Shown one piece after another: positions 48,071 through 57,338 of a stretch of 64,000 nucleotides of DNA; within the stretch, counting starts at the first letter, position 1, and each line of letters starts with the position of its first letter. The DNA is taken from the NCBI GenBank assembly GCA_963804055.1, contig CAWDOU010000001.1:930001-994000 (forward strand). Reading direction: 5' to 3'. The position numbers and the translations under genes are program-made. This stretch comes from Bog-473 sp963804055 (lineage in GTDB: Bacteria; Actinomycetota; Acidimicrobiia; Acidimicrobiales; RAAP-2). The notes below the pieces were generated by a model, which ran no database searches, was not told the DNA's origin, and worked only from the letters and a program-made list of their open reading frames with translations.

Positions 48071-50164
48071 GTGCGTCCCGACGCTGCTGTAGTGAAGTCA
48101 GAATTGCCCTCAATTTCCCGCTTTTCGCTCGAACGGTCGTTGCATTCGGCCGGTCGGAGTGACGCGGACGCTCAGCTGATCCTCGATTCGGTGCCCCACG
48201 TGGTGTGGACGGCGTCGGCGGACGGGGTGACCATGTCGTTGAATCCTCGCGGGATCGCGTATACCGGTCCCCATCTGGCTTCCGCCTGTGATGGTGGATG
48301 GCTGAACGCGACTCATCCCGATGATCTGGAGCTGGCTCGGGAGGCTTGGGCCGAGGCGGTGGCTGCGGGATCGGAATACGCGGTCGATTGTCGGTTCCGC
48401 CGATTCGACGGTGTGTACCGCTGGCATTCGTTTCGAGCCGAGCCAGTGCGCGGCTCCGACGGCAAGGTGGACTTCTGGATCGGAACGGCGACCGACATCG
48501 ACGACCAACGGAGCCTGGAGCTGTCCCTGCGCCAGTCAGAGAAGGACGCGGTGCAGGCGCTCAGCTTTCTTGAGACCATTGGAGACGCTGCTCCGGTCGG
48601 ATTCAAGCTGGTCGATCACGATCTGCGGATTGTGCGGATCAACAAGCGGCTGGCCGACATCGACGGCCGGACCGTGTCCGAACAGATCGGGCGCACTGTC
48701 GCCGAAGCGGTTCCGGATTTGTGGCCCGAACTCGAGGATGTCTACCGCCGCGCGCTGAAGGGCGAGCACGTGTCCAACATCTTGCTGAGCCGCACCATCG
48801 TTGGCGGACCCATGCGGGTGTCCCACTTCCTGGCGAGCTTCTATCCGGTACAGGTCGACGGCGAGATAATCGGCGTCGGCAACGTCGTCGTGGACATCAC
48901 CGAACGCAAAGAGGCAATTGCTTTCCGCCAGACAGTCATGGACAACATGGCCGAGGGCCTCTACACGTTGGACGCGGAGGGACTGGTCACCTCCGTCAAC
49001 CCAGCAGCCTGCCGCATGCTGGGATGGGGCGAGGAAGAGCTCCTGGGGCGGCCGATGCACGAGACGATCCACTTCCAAGACGCAGACCGCCGACCGATTC
49101 CAGCAGAAGAGTGCCCACTGCTCGAGGTCCGCATGCTGGGCCGGACGCTGCGCAGCTCTGACGCCACGTTCACGCGCAAGGACGGGACAACCTTCCCGGT
49201 GGCCTTCTCCTCCGCGCCGTTGCAAAGCGAGGCGGCCATCGAAGGCGTGGTCGTGGTCTTCCGGGACGCCACCGAAGAGAAGAAGGAGGAGGAGGCACTG
49301 CGGCGCGAGCTGGCGGCTCTCAGCTGGGTCGGCCGTATCCGCGACGCCCTGGACGAGGATCGCCTGGTCCTCTATTCGCAGCCGATCGTGCCACTCGGCG
49401 GGGCCCATCCCGCAGAGGAGATCCTTCTGCGTATGGTGGACCGCGACGGCGGGATCGCCCTGCCCGGCGAGTTCTTGCCGGCCGCGGAGAAATACGGGCT
49501 GATAGCCGAGATCGACCGCTGGGTCGTCGCCCGAAGCGTCGAACTGGCGGCTCAGGGGCGGACCGTCGAGTGCAACCTGTCGGCCGCGTCCCTGGAATCG
49601 CCCGGCATGTTGTCGTTCATTGAGGAGGAGATCCGCAGGACTGGGGCTGATCCGTCCGACCTCGTGTTCGAGATAACCGAGACGGCCCTCATGACTGACC
49701 TGAGAGTCGGGGCGGAGTTTGCCCGGAGTCTCGCGGGCCTTGGATGTGGGCTGGCCATCGATGACTTCGGCACAGGATTCGGGAGCCTCGTCTACCTCAA
49801 GAAGCTGCCAATCACCCAGCTCAAGATCGACATCGAGTTCGTCCGCGACCTGGCGACCAACCAGGCCAATCGCGACGTGGTGGAGGCGATCGTCCGCCTC
49901 GCTCGGGCGTTCAACGTCCACACCGTGGCCGAGGGCATCGAAGATGACGCCACGCTCGAGTGCGTGCGGGCCGCGGGTGTCGACTTTGGTCAGGGGTTCT
50001 ACTTCGGCCGCCCCGCCCCGATCGGACCACTGCCCGGACGCTGTACGAACGAATTACCGCCATCGACAAGCGATCCGGGCTGGGCCCAGGTCAACACCCA
50101 GGCGGGGAGGCCTGACCGCGCCGAGAGGGTAGCGCCCGACGGTGTCGCCGTGGACGGGTGCTGA
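48071..50164 (+). CDS. PAS-PAS-PAS-EAL protein (c-di-GMP phosphodiesterase candidate)
   Basis: 697 residues from GTG 48071 (GTG 48092 also possible). Three PAS domains at about 30-150 (SVPHVVWTASADGVTMSLNP in part; WIGTATDIDDQRS linker), 165-285 (DITERKEAIAF linker) and 290-410 (FRDATEEKKEEEALRRE linker), then an EAL domain without a GGDEF partner. EAL motifs: EEILLR in place of EALLR (the ExLxR pattern kept), CNLSAAS, EITETALM, DDFGTGFGSLVYLKKLP, KIDIEFVRD. Probably active in c-di-GMP breakdown. About 40 low-complexity residues end the protein. Confidence 0.88.
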   Translation: MRPDAAVVKSELPSISRFSLERSLHSAGRSDADAQLILDSVPHVVWTASADGVTMSLNPRGIAYTGPHLASACDGGWLNATHPDDLELAREAWAEAVAAGSEYAVDCRFRRFDGVYRWHSFRAEPVRGSDGKVDFWIGTATDIDDQRSLELSLRQSEKDAVQALSFLETIGDAAPVGFKLVDHDLRIVRINKRLADIDGRTVSEQIGRTVAEAVPDLWPELEDVYRRALKGEHVSNILLSRTIVGGPMRVSHFLASFYPVQVDGEIIGVGNVVVDITERKEAIAFRQTVMDNMAEGLYTLDAEGLVTSVNPAACRMLGWGEEELLGRPMHETIHFQDADRRPIPAEECPLLEVRMLGRTLRSSDATFTRKDGTTFPVAFSSAPLQSEAAIEGVVVVFRDATEEKKEEEALRRELAALSWVGRIRDALDEDRLVLYSQPIVPLGGAHPAEEILLRMVDRDGGIALPGEFLPAAEKYGLIAEIDRWVVARSVELAAQGRTVECNLSAASLESPGMLSFIEEEIRRTGADPSDLVFEITETALMTDLRVGAEFARSLAGLGCGLAIDDFGTGFGSLVYLKKLPITQLKIDIEFVRDLATNQANRDVVEAIVRLARAFNVHTVAEGIEDDATLECVRAAGVDFGQGFYFGRPAPIGPLPGRCTNELPPSTSDPGWAQVNTQAGRPDRAERVAPDGVAVDGC

Positions 50165-50491
50165 GCCGAGAGGGCCGACCGTCGTGCGGAGCTTCAGCAG
50201 CGCGCCCGGCCGACGTGATGCTCGAAGCCCGTGTGAAGAGTCGGGCCGGGCCGTGCTGAGGCGCAGGGGATGGGCAACGGGGCACGGGCCGAGACGCTGA
50301 TCCATCTTTTCGTCGGGATCTCCCGACGCCGCGGCTGATCAGGCACGCCGCGCCATCGCCCTGCGTTCCTCCTGCTCACCGCAGCTCGGTGCAATCTCCG
50401 TGCGATCGCCGCAAGAGATAAGCGCCTCCCGTGTTCATCACTACGAACGTCGCCAACGGACGGTGCAAGTCCTTGGCAAGGGGGAGGGACC
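50165..50491. other. Intergenic stretch upstream of the GH26 gene
   Basis: About 330 bases. A GGGGGAGGG ribosome site lies just before the GH26 start. No promoter, terminator or RNA element is convincing. Confidence 0.5.
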
Positions 50492-52221
50492 ATGCGGCAC
50501 TCGAAGACCCAGCCGGCCACCTACTTCGACGGAGCGGCGCTTCGGTTCCCCGCCGAGGGAGTGCCCGTCAGGCATTCAGGGTTCGGTCCCTTCACCTCGG
50601 GCCGCAGGCTCCTGGGCGGGCTCGCCGCGCTCGCTGTCGCGGCGGCGGTCGTCATCGTGCCGCTCGCCACCTCCAGCTCGGCCACCACCGTCCCACTCCT
50701 CGGGAGCTACGACGGCGCGGCCAACACCTCGGGGGCGACGGCGTTCGCCGGCGAGACGGGCACCAGCGCCTCCATCTACAGCGACTACGCCGCCGGACAG
50801 AACGAGTCGTGGACCGATTGGGACAACACCATCGCCTGGCTCATCCCGCAGTTGAAGGGAAAGCTGGGCTCTTCGCGCCTGGAACTGAGCGTGCCGCTGG
50901 CCAGCGGCGGGTACTCGAGTGAAGCCGCCGCCATGGCCGCCTTGGCAGCGAATCCGTCGACGTACGACGCCAACATGACGAGCCTGGCCCAGACCCTCGT
51001 CTCCAACGGGTTCTCCAACGCCATCATCCGGCTCATGTGGGAGCCCCAAGAGCTCGGCCTCTACTCCAACGACGACCTGACCTCGGCCGCCAACTACGCC
51101 GCCCTCTTCCGCGACGCCCACACGGCCATGGCACAGGTCTCGGGCGCGAGCTTCCAGTGGGCCTGGTACTGGGAGGCCAACTTCGACTCGAACGACCAAC
51201 AACACGGCGTACCCGGGGAGCGCGTACGTCGACTACGTCACCAACGACTTCTACGACCAGTCCTGGGTGAGCGAGCTGTGGCGTCCCCTACAACGGGACC
51301 TCCTTCAGCGCCACGCAGGAGAACTGCCTGTGGAACGCGCCCAACGGCTACGCCGCCACGCTCAAGAGCCTGACCGACTTCGCCACCCAGGCCGGCAAGC
51401 CCATCGGCATCGGTGAGTGGGGCGTCATCGACCGCGGCGACAACCACGGCGGCAACGACGACCCGACCTTCATCGCCGACTACTCCGACTGGATGAAGTC
51501 GAGCAACGTGGCGTGGGCGAGCTACTTCAACTTCAACGACAACGGCCTGAACAGCACGCTGTCGGACTTCCCGAACTCGCTGGCCGAGTACAAGAGCGTC
51601 CTGGGTGGAAGCGGCGGCTCGTCGTCGGCCGCGCCCCCGCCGGCGCCCACGACGACGACCGCACCGCCGCCGCCCGCCACGACCACGACGGCCCCGGCCC
51701 CCACCACGACCACGACGGCCCCGGCGCCGGCGCCGGCGACGACGACGACCACCACGACGCCGATGCCGGACACGACCACGACGACGACGCCTCCGCCACG
51801 GACGACGCCCACCACGGTGCCGACCGGGACCACCACGACGGTGCCCACCACGACGGTGCCCACCACGTCACCGGCACCACCGCCGCCACCGGCCTCGAGC
51901 GGGCCGCCCCCGGGCAGCATCACGGTCACCACGCTGGACGTCGGCGCGGGCTCGGCCACGGTGGGCGACGAGTCGTCGATGAAGTTCACGGTGACGGTCA
52001 CCCCGGCGGTGAACGAGACCGTCGGGGTGTACGGCGACGCCGGCCTGTTCAAGCTGTGCTCGGTGACGATCACCACCGACAAGGGGAGCGGTACCTGCTC
52101 CATGACCGACAGCGAGTTGGCTCCGGGGCTCTACCTCGCCGGCGCCATCACCCTCTCGGGCACGGACTACGTGGGGTCGTTCTCCAACCTGGTGCCCTTC
52201 GCCATCGCCATGCCGAGCTGA
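50492..52221 (+). pseudogene. Secreted GH26-like glycosidase with Thr/Pro linker and C-terminal domain, two frameshifts
   Basis: Reads in three frames in succession. Frame 1 (from ATG 50492): signal segment (LGGLAALAVAAAVVIVPLA), then a GH26-like barrel with IRLMWEPQELG as the acid/base region, up to FDSNDQ. After about 51200 the match continues one frame on (NTAYPGSAYVDYVTNDFYDQ), and after about 51274 in the third frame (SCGVPYNGTSFS, IGIGEWGV with the nucleophile Glu) to the stop. Removing one base at each site gives about 575 residues. A Thr/Pro linker and an Ig-like C-terminal domain finish it. Mannan or a related glucan is the likely substrate by family. Broken gene or sequence error. 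Confidence 0.8.
51640..51900 (+). repeat. Low-complexity ACG/CCG repeats coding a Thr/Pro linker
   Basis: Imperfect runs of ACGACGACG, CCGGCGCCGG and GTGCCCACCACGACG encode the threonine/proline-rich linker of the GH26 protein. Such linkers join catalytic and binding modules in secreted glycosidases. The stretch is open in several frames on both strands, which makes spurious genes. Confidence 0.8.
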
Positions 52222-52242
52222 CCGTCCGACGACTGGGCGGTC
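52220..52242. terminator. Hairpin between convergent GH26 and rhodanese genes
   Basis: GACCGTCC and GGGCGGTC form an 8-bp stem (one G-U pair) with a 7-base loop, starting at the GH26 stop. There is no T run, as is common in GC-rich actinobacteria; it could serve both strands. Confidence 0.4.
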
Positions 52243-52254
52243 GGGGGGCGGGCC

Positions 52255-52563
52255 CTACGCGTCAGGCTCCCCGGCCGCCCAGGCAACGGCGCCGCCGGTC
52301 AGGTTCTCGGCCGCCCAGCCGGCGTCGCTGAGCGCCTGTGCCGCGACGGCGGAACGGCCGCCCACGTGGCAGGCCACCACCACGGTGACGCCACGGGGGA
52401 CCTCGTCGAGGCGGTCACCGAGCTGGCCCAGCGGGATGTTGACGCCGATCGGGTAGGCCCACGCCTCCACCTCGTCCGGCTCGCGCACGTCGAGGAGGAA
52501 GACATCCTCGCCGCGGGCGATGCGTGCTTTGACCTCGTCGGGCTCCACCTCGGCATAGGGCAT
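52255..52563 (-). CDS. Single-domain rhodanese (sulfurtransferase)
   Basis: 102 residues. Rhodanese fold: FLLDVREPDEVEAW near the N-terminus and active-site loop with catalytic Cys in VACHVGGRSAVAA. A GlpE-like protein that may move sulfane sulfur from thiosulfate or a persulfide to an acceptor; the partner is unknown. It diverges from the PH/SHOCT gene. Confidence 0.9.
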   Translation of the reverse strand: MPYAEVEPDEVKARIARGEDVFLLDVREPDEVEAWAYPIGVNIPLGQLGDRLDEVPRGVTVVVACHVGGRSAVAAQALSDAGWAAENLTGGAVAWAAGEPDA

Positions 52564-52630
52564 GGGCCCACCCTACGGCGAGCGCCGGCGATGCCCCGGC
52601 CGGGCTGGTGGCCGCCGGTACGCTGATCCG

Positions 52631-53434
52631 ATGGCCCTGCCTCGGAAATTCCTCAACGAGGACGAGGAGCTGCTGGCCGAATTGCGCCCGCACTGGATCT
52701 TCCTCTTCGGCCCCCTCTTCACCTCCATCGGGGTGTGGATCGGCATCGTCGTGCTGCTGGTCCTGTGGAAGGCGCCGAGCTGGACGAACTACCCGATCCT
52801 CATCATCGCCCTCATCCCGGGGCTGTGGCTGCTCGGCCGTTTCGTGCGCTGGCGCTCCTACGTGGTGGCGCTGACCTCCACCCGGATCTTGGTGCGCCAG
52901 GGCATCATCGGACGCGACACCGTGCAGCTGCGGCTGCAGCGGATCACCGAGGTCAACATCCGCCAGGAGCTGATCGAGCGCGTGCTCGGGACGGGCTCGC
53001 TGATCATCGACGTCCAGGGTGAGGACGACTCGCTGACCCTGGAGTACATGCGCAAGCCGGCGGTGGTGCAGCGGGTCATCAACTCGCAGATCAACGAGAT
53101 CGTGGGCGGCGGACGGCGCGAGCGGATCCCGGCGGACATGCAGCCGCACGACCGCTACGGCGCCCCTTACGCCGACCAGGACGAGGACGCGCACGACGAT
53201 CGCATGCAGGACACGCCGCCCTTCGGGGTGGGCGGGTCCGCTCCGACGGCGTCGCCGGCGCCGGCGGCCCTCGCGGACAGCGCCGGTCCGGCCGCGGGTA
53301 CGGGCGCCCCTCCGGGCACCCCCCACTTCGAGATACGGGACCGGCTCATTGAGCTCGACGACCTGCGCCGCCGCGGCATCCTCTCCGAGGAGGAGTTCGC
53401 GGCCAAGAAGAGCGAGCTGCTCAACCGCATTTAG
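52631..53434 (+). CDS. Membrane protein with bacterial PH domain and C-terminal SHOCT motif
   Basis: 267 residues. Two membrane segments (about 24-70) precede a bPH2-like domain (YVVALTSTRILVRQGIIGRDTVQLRLQRI in sections, ITEVNIRQ, GTGSLIIDVQGED). A long acidic/alanine linker leads to a SHOCT helix pair at the end (IELDDLRRRGILSEEEFAAKK). Function unknown; such proteins are membrane-anchored and often near stress or trafficking genes. ATG 52631 preferred. Confidence 0.82.
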   Translation: MALPRKFLNEDEELLAELRPHWIFLFGPLFTSIGVWIGIVVLLVLWKAPSWTNYPILIIALIPGLWLLGRFVRWRSYVVALTSTRILVRQGIIGRDTVQLRLQRITEVNIRQELIERVLGTGSLIIDVQGEDDSLTLEYMRKPAVVQRVINSQINEIVGGGRRERIPADMQPHDRYGAPYADQDEDAHDDRMQDTPPFGVGGSAPTASPAPAALADSAGPAAGTGAPPGTPHFEIRDRLIELDDLRRRGILSEEEFAAKKSELLNRI

Positions 53435-53503
53435 TCAACCGCATGAAGGCCCCGGGGGCACCGCCGGCCGGGTCGGAGAGGCCCGGCCAGGCCGCGGACT
53501 ACC

Positions 53504-53773
53504 GTGGACCACGTGGGCACTCCTCGATACCGCTGCGACGGTTGCGGCAACCTCACCCGCTTCGACGTCACCATTTCGCAGAAGACCAAGGCCTTCTACC
53601 ACTACAGCGTGGGCGGCGACCTCGTCGTCGAGGACGAGGAGGTGCTCGCCCGCAGCGTCGACGACGTCGTCTGCCGCTGGTGCGGCCACGGCAACAGCGT
53701 GGTGGAGCTCACCGGCGAGGAGCTGACCGGTGAGGAGCTCGGGGAGCCCGGCGAGCCGTCGAAGGCTTCGTGA
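53504..53773 (+). CDS. Small zinc-ribbon-like protein
   Basis: 89 residues. Two Cys pairs, YRCDGCGN at the start and VCRWCGHG at about 57, suit a zinc ribbon; between them lies a beta-rich stretch (FYHYSVGGDLVVEDEEV). An acidic tail (LTGEELTGEEL duplicated) ends it. GTG start at 53504 or 53513. The stop overlaps the next gene's GTG (GTGA). Function unknown. Confidence 0.75.
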   Translation: MDHVGTPRYRCDGCGNLTRFDVTISQKTKAFYHYSVGGDLVVEDEEVLARSVDDVVCRWCGHGNSVVELTGEELTGEELGEPGEPSKAS

Positions 53774-54255
53774 CCGAGCCGCCGGCCGAGATCCTGCGCC
53801 GGCTCCGGCCCATCCCCACCTACAGCGGCCACCCCACCACGACGCCCCACGACATCGTCGGCGTCACTCCCGACGGCGTCTCCTGCCGGATCGATGTGGT
53901 GGAGGCCGCCGCGCCGGTGCTCCTCCTCTTCCTCTCGGCGGACTGCCTCGGCTGCCGGGACCTCTGGGAGGGCCTGCCGGAGCTGCACGCCGGCCTCGGC
54001 GGCGCCGCCCGCCTGGTGGTGCTCACGCGCAGCCCGGGGGAGGAGAGCCCCGAGGCCGTCGCGGCGCTGGCCGGCGACGCGCCCCGCCACGCCGGCATCG
54101 AGCTCGTCATGAGCTCACAGGCCTACCGGGACTACCGGGTGCAGGGCCCGCCCTTCCTGAGCGTCGCCGCGGCCGACGGCGTGCGCACCGAGAGCGTGGC
54201 CTGGGGCATGGAGCAGACGCTGCGGACGGCCCTGCGCGCGCTGCCTGCGGGGTAG
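53770..54255 (+). CDS. Thioredoxin-fold-like protein with CxxC
   Basis: 161 residues. The middle reads PVLLLFLSADCLGCRDLWEGL, strand-turn-CLGC-helix of a thioredoxin-like fold, followed by ARLVVLTRSPGEES and the PPFLSV segment with a cis-proline position. No signal peptide. Probably a redox-active TlpA/AhpC-TSA relative; partner unknown. Coupled to the zinc-ribbon gene upstream. Confidence 0.7.
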   Translation: MTEPPAEILRRLRPIPTYSGHPTTTPHDIVGVTPDGVSCRIDVVEAAAPVLLLFLSADCLGCRDLWEGLPELHAGLGGAARLVVLTRSPGEESPEAVAALAGDAPRHAGIELVMSSQAYRDYRVQGPPFLSVAAADGVRTESVAWGMEQTLRTALRALPAG

Positions 54256-54333
54256 TCCGTTGACAGGTTCCGCCCCCCCGCCCGCTGTCACACCCCTTCG
54301 GCATGCTCTGTCCCAACAGAGAGGGTCAATGTC

Positions 54334-54633
54334 ATGCCGACTTCCAGGGTCACCACTTCCACGGCCACCACTTCCACGGAGAGCACTTCCCAGGACACCG
54401 GGCTCTCCAGCGTCACCACGCTCCGGGGCGAGCCCGAGGGTGAGCTCACCATCGACTGCGACTGCTGCGCGCTGCGCAACACCGCAGCCTGCGACGACTG
54501 CGTCGTCAGCTTCCTGCTCGAGCGCGAGCCCGACGACGCCGTCGTCATCGACGCCGACGAGGCGCGTGCCATGCGCATGCTCGAGCGGGCGGGCCTCGTC
54601 CCGACCCTGCGCTTCAGCACGCAGGCCGGCTGA
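54334..54633 (+). CDS. Cys-rich hypothetical protein
   Basis: 99 residues. A Ser/Thr-rich N-terminus, then IDCDCCALRNTAACDDCVV, a five-Cys cluster that could bind a metal, then an acidic helical end (DADEARAMRMLERAGLV). ATG 54334. No family name known to me. It sits 63 bases before pimB. Confidence 0.65.
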   Translation: MPTSRVTTSTATTSTESTSQDTGLSSVTTLRGEPEGELTIDCDCCALRNTAACDDCVVSFLLEREPDDAVVIDADEARAMRMLERAGLVPTLRFSTQAG

Positions 54634-54696
54634 GCGCCACCACCCGTCCTCGTCCCGACGCTTCGCCGACGGCGGCACCCGCAGCGGCGGTGCACG

Positions 54697-55842
54697 GTGA
54701 CGCGTCACCTCCTCGTCACCAACGACTTCCCGCCCAAGGTCGGCGGCATCCAGAACTACCTGTGGGACCTGTGGAGCCGGCTCGATCCGTCCTCGTACGT
54801 GGTCCTCACCGCGAGCTCCGATGACGGAGCGGCCGCCTTCGACGCCGCACAGGCCGAGCGCGGCATCCGCATCGAGCGCGTGCCCGGCAAGATCCTGTTC
54901 TTCCCGACGCCCGAGGCGCTGGCCACCGTGCGTGCCGCGGTCAAAGAGCACGAGGTCGACCTGGTCCTGTTGGATCCGGCTCTGCCGCTCGGGCTCCTCG
55001 GGCCGCAGCTCGACGTGCCCTACGGCGTCGTCCTGCACGGGGCCGAGGTGACCGTGCCCGGCCGCGTGCCCGGTTCGCGCGCCGCCCTGGCGCGGGTCCT
55101 GCGCCAGGCGCGGCTGATCGTGTCGGCCGGCCGCTATCCCGCCGCCGAGGCCCGCCGCGTCGTGCCGGACCTCACCGCCTCGCTGGTCGAGGTCCCGCCG
55201 GGGGTCGACGTCAGTGACATCGTCCCCCTCAAGGCGGCCGAGCGCCGGGCGGCGCGCACCCGGCTCGGGCTGCCCGCCACCGGGCCCCTGCTGGCGAGCG
55301 TGAGCCGCCTCGTCCCGCGCAAGGGGATGGACGTGCTGATCGAGGCGGCCAACCGCCTGGCCCCCTCCTACCCGGACCTCGTGGTCGCCATCGCGGGGGA
55401 CGGCCGCGAGCTGGGCCACCTGCGGCGGATGGCCGAGAGGAGCCCCGTCACGGTCGAGGTGCTCGGGCGGGTGAGCCAGGAGGACCGCGCCGCCCTTCTC
55501 GGTGCGGCCGACATCTTCGTCATGGCCTGCCACAACCGCTGGCTGGGTCTGGAGCAGGAAGGCTTCGGAATCGTGTTCCTCGAGGCGGCGGCCGCCGGGG
55601 TGCCCCAGGTGGCCGGCGACAGCGGCGGGGCGTCCGAGGCCGTGCTCGACGGCGAGACGGGGCTGGTCGTGGGCAACCCCCGCAACCCAGGTGCGGTGGC
55701 TGAAGCCCTGCGGTCCCTCCTGGCCGACCCCACCCACCGTCGCAGAATGGGGCGGGCAGCCCGATCTAGGGTGCAGGAATCCTTCGACAACGACGTTCTC
55801 GCTTCTAGGCTGGCCGAGGCGCTGGCCGGAGTGGCAATCTGA
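54697..55842 (+). CDS. pimB: GT4 glycosyltransferase, PimB-type mannosyltransferase
   Basis: 381 residues. N-terminal RHLLVTNDFPPKVGGIQNYL matches the PimB' group that adds the second mannose to phosphatidyl-myo-inositol in the inner leaflet. GT4 C-domain marks: GLPATGPLLASVSRLVPRKG split, AGDGRE, EQEGFGIVFLEAAAAGVPQVAG with the conserved E-x7-E, and GETGLVV. GTG start at 54697. PIM synthesis is an actinobacterial trait. Other GT4 roles cannot be excluded. Confidence 0.85.
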   Translation: MTRHLLVTNDFPPKVGGIQNYLWDLWSRLDPSSYVVLTASSDDGAAAFDAAQAERGIRIERVPGKILFFPTPEALATVRAAVKEHEVDLVLLDPALPLGLLGPQLDVPYGVVLHGAEVTVPGRVPGSRAALARVLRQARLIVSAGRYPAAEARRVVPDLTASLVEVPPGVDVSDIVPLKAAERRAARTRLGLPATGPLLASVSRLVPRKGMDVLIEAANRLAPSYPDLVVAIAGDGRELGHLRRMAERSPVTVEVLGRVSQEDRAALLGAADIFVMACHNRWLGLEQEGFGIVFLEAAAAGVPQVAGDSGGASEAVLDGETGLVVGNPRNPGAVAEALRSLLADPTHRRRMGRAARSRVQESFDNDVLASRLAEALAGVAI

Positions 55843-55887
55843 CGCACTGTCACAGCTGGCAGCTCCAGACAGGAAGGAACCACGACC

Positions 55888-56331
55888 GTGGCCGATCAAG
55901 CCACTGAGCACATGTCCGTGTCGGCACCGCCCGAGCGGTGCTTTGCCGTCGTGGCCGACCTGGAGCACTACCCGGAGTGGGCGGCCGACATCAAAGAGGT
56001 CGAGGTCAAGGAGCGTGACGACCAGGGTCGCCCCCTCCTGGTCACCCTGCGGGCGGCCGCCTTCGGGCGCAGCACGAGCATGACCCTGTCGTACGACTAC
56101 GCCGAGGCGCCCCACGTGCTCTCCTGGAAGCTCACCCAGGGCGACATCACCACCAAGTGGGACGGCAGCTACATCTTCGACCCGGCCGAGGGCGGCGGGA
56201 CCGACGTGACGTACCACGTCGAGGCCGAGCTGCGGGTGCCCATCCCCGGCTTCATCAAGATGCGGGCGACCAGCCGCATCATGGCCACCGCCATGCGAGA
56301 GCTGAAGGCGCGGGTCGAGTCGACCTCGTGA
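55888..56331 (+). CDS. SRPBCC/START-like lipid-binding protein
   Basis: 147 residues with the helix-grip fold pattern: PPERCFAVVADLEHYPEWAADI, strand series, then a long C-terminal helix (RATSRIMATAMRELKARV). Such proteins bind lipids or polyketides, or act as cyclases. The stop overlaps the glucokinase GTG (GTGA). Confidence 0.85.
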   Translation: MADQATEHMSVSAPPERCFAVVADLEHYPEWAADIKEVEVKERDDQGRPLLVTLRAAAFGRSTSMTLSYDYAEAPHVLSWKLTQGDITTKWDGSYIFDPAEGGGTDVTYHVEAELRVPIPGFIKMRATSRIMATAMRELKARVESTS

Positions 56332-57338
56332 CTCCCGACGGGGGCCCCGGGGCCGCCGACGTCACCTACGGCATCGACATCGGCGGGACCAAGGTCCTCG
56401 GCATCGCCCTCAGCCGGTCCGACGACATCGTGGCCGAGGCCCGCGTCGCCACCCCGAAGGGGACGCGCAACATCGTGGGCAGCCACGTCGCTGCGGCGGT
56501 GGCCGAGGTGGTGTCCGACCTCGACCGGGAGCTCGCCGCCACTGCTCCGGTGCCGGCGCCGGCACCGGTGGGTGTGGGCGCGCCGGGCATGGTCGACCGT
56601 CAGGGCCGGTTGTGCTTCGCCCCCAACCTCCCGCAGGCCCAGGGGGTGGACTGGAACGAGCTGATCGGCGAGCAGCTGCCCGGACGGGCAGTGCTGATCG
56701 AGAACGACGCCAACTTCGCCGTCCTGGCCGAGCACCGGCTGGGGGCCGCCCGTGGTCACGATCACGTCGTCATGGTCACCCTGGGCACCGGCATCGGCGG
56801 CGGGCTCGTGCTGGACGGTCGCGTCCAGGTCGGCGCGGCGGGTTTCGCCGGCGAGATCGGCCACATGGTGGTGGACCCCGCCGGCCCCCCCTGCCCGTGT
56901 GGCCGGCGCGGTTGCTGGGAGCGCTTCGCCTCGGGCGCCGGCCTCGGCCTCCTGGCCCGCGAGGCCGCCCTGGCCGGACGGCTCGGCGAGGTGGTCCGGC
57001 GTGCGGGAGGTGACCCCGAGGCGGTGCGGGGCGAGGACGTCTCCGCCGCGGCAGCCGCCGGCGACCCGGCGGCCCAGCAGGTCATCCGCCAGGTCGGCGC
57101 CTGGATCGGCTTCGGCCTGGCCAACGTGGCGGCCGTGCTCGACCCGGAGTGCTTCGTGCTCGGCGGTGGTGTCGTGCAGGCCGGCGACCTCCTGATGGAC
57201 TCGGCCCGGGCCTCCTACGCCGAGCTGGTGGAGGGCGGAGACCGCCGCCCCCGCGCCGTGATCACACCGGCCGCGTTCGGCGAGCGCGCCGGCGCCGTCG
57301 GGGGTGCCCTGGCGGTGCGCCGGGGCGGCTTGGCCTGA
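56328..57338 (+). CDS. glk: ROK-family glucokinase
   Basis: 336 residues. Phosphate-1 motif YGIDIGGTKV at 13-22, VGVGAPGMVD, catalytic Asp in ENDANFAVLAEHR, GTGIGGGLV, and the ROK zinc site PCPCGRRGCWE. Phosphorylates glucose with ATP (or polyphosphate in some actinobacteria). Coupled to the SRPBCC gene before and to the LLM gene after (TGATG). With the sugar importer in this window it would feed glycolysis, though it is not in that operon. Confidence 0.9.
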   Translation: MTPDGGPGAADVTYGIDIGGTKVLGIALSRSDDIVAEARVATPKGTRNIVGSHVAAAVAEVVSDLDRELAATAPVPAPAPVGVGAPGMVDRQGRLCFAPNLPQAQGVDWNELIGEQLPGRAVLIENDANFAVLAEHRLGAARGHDHVVMVTLGTGIGGGLVLDGRVQVGAAGFAGEIGHMVVDPAGPPCPCGRRGCWERFASGAGLGLLAREAALAGRLGEVVRRAGGDPEAVRGEDVSAAAAAGDPAAQQVIRQVGAWIGFGLANVAAVLDPECFVLGGGVVQAGDLLMDSARASYAELVEGGDRRPRAVITPAAFGERAGAVGGALAVRRGGLA

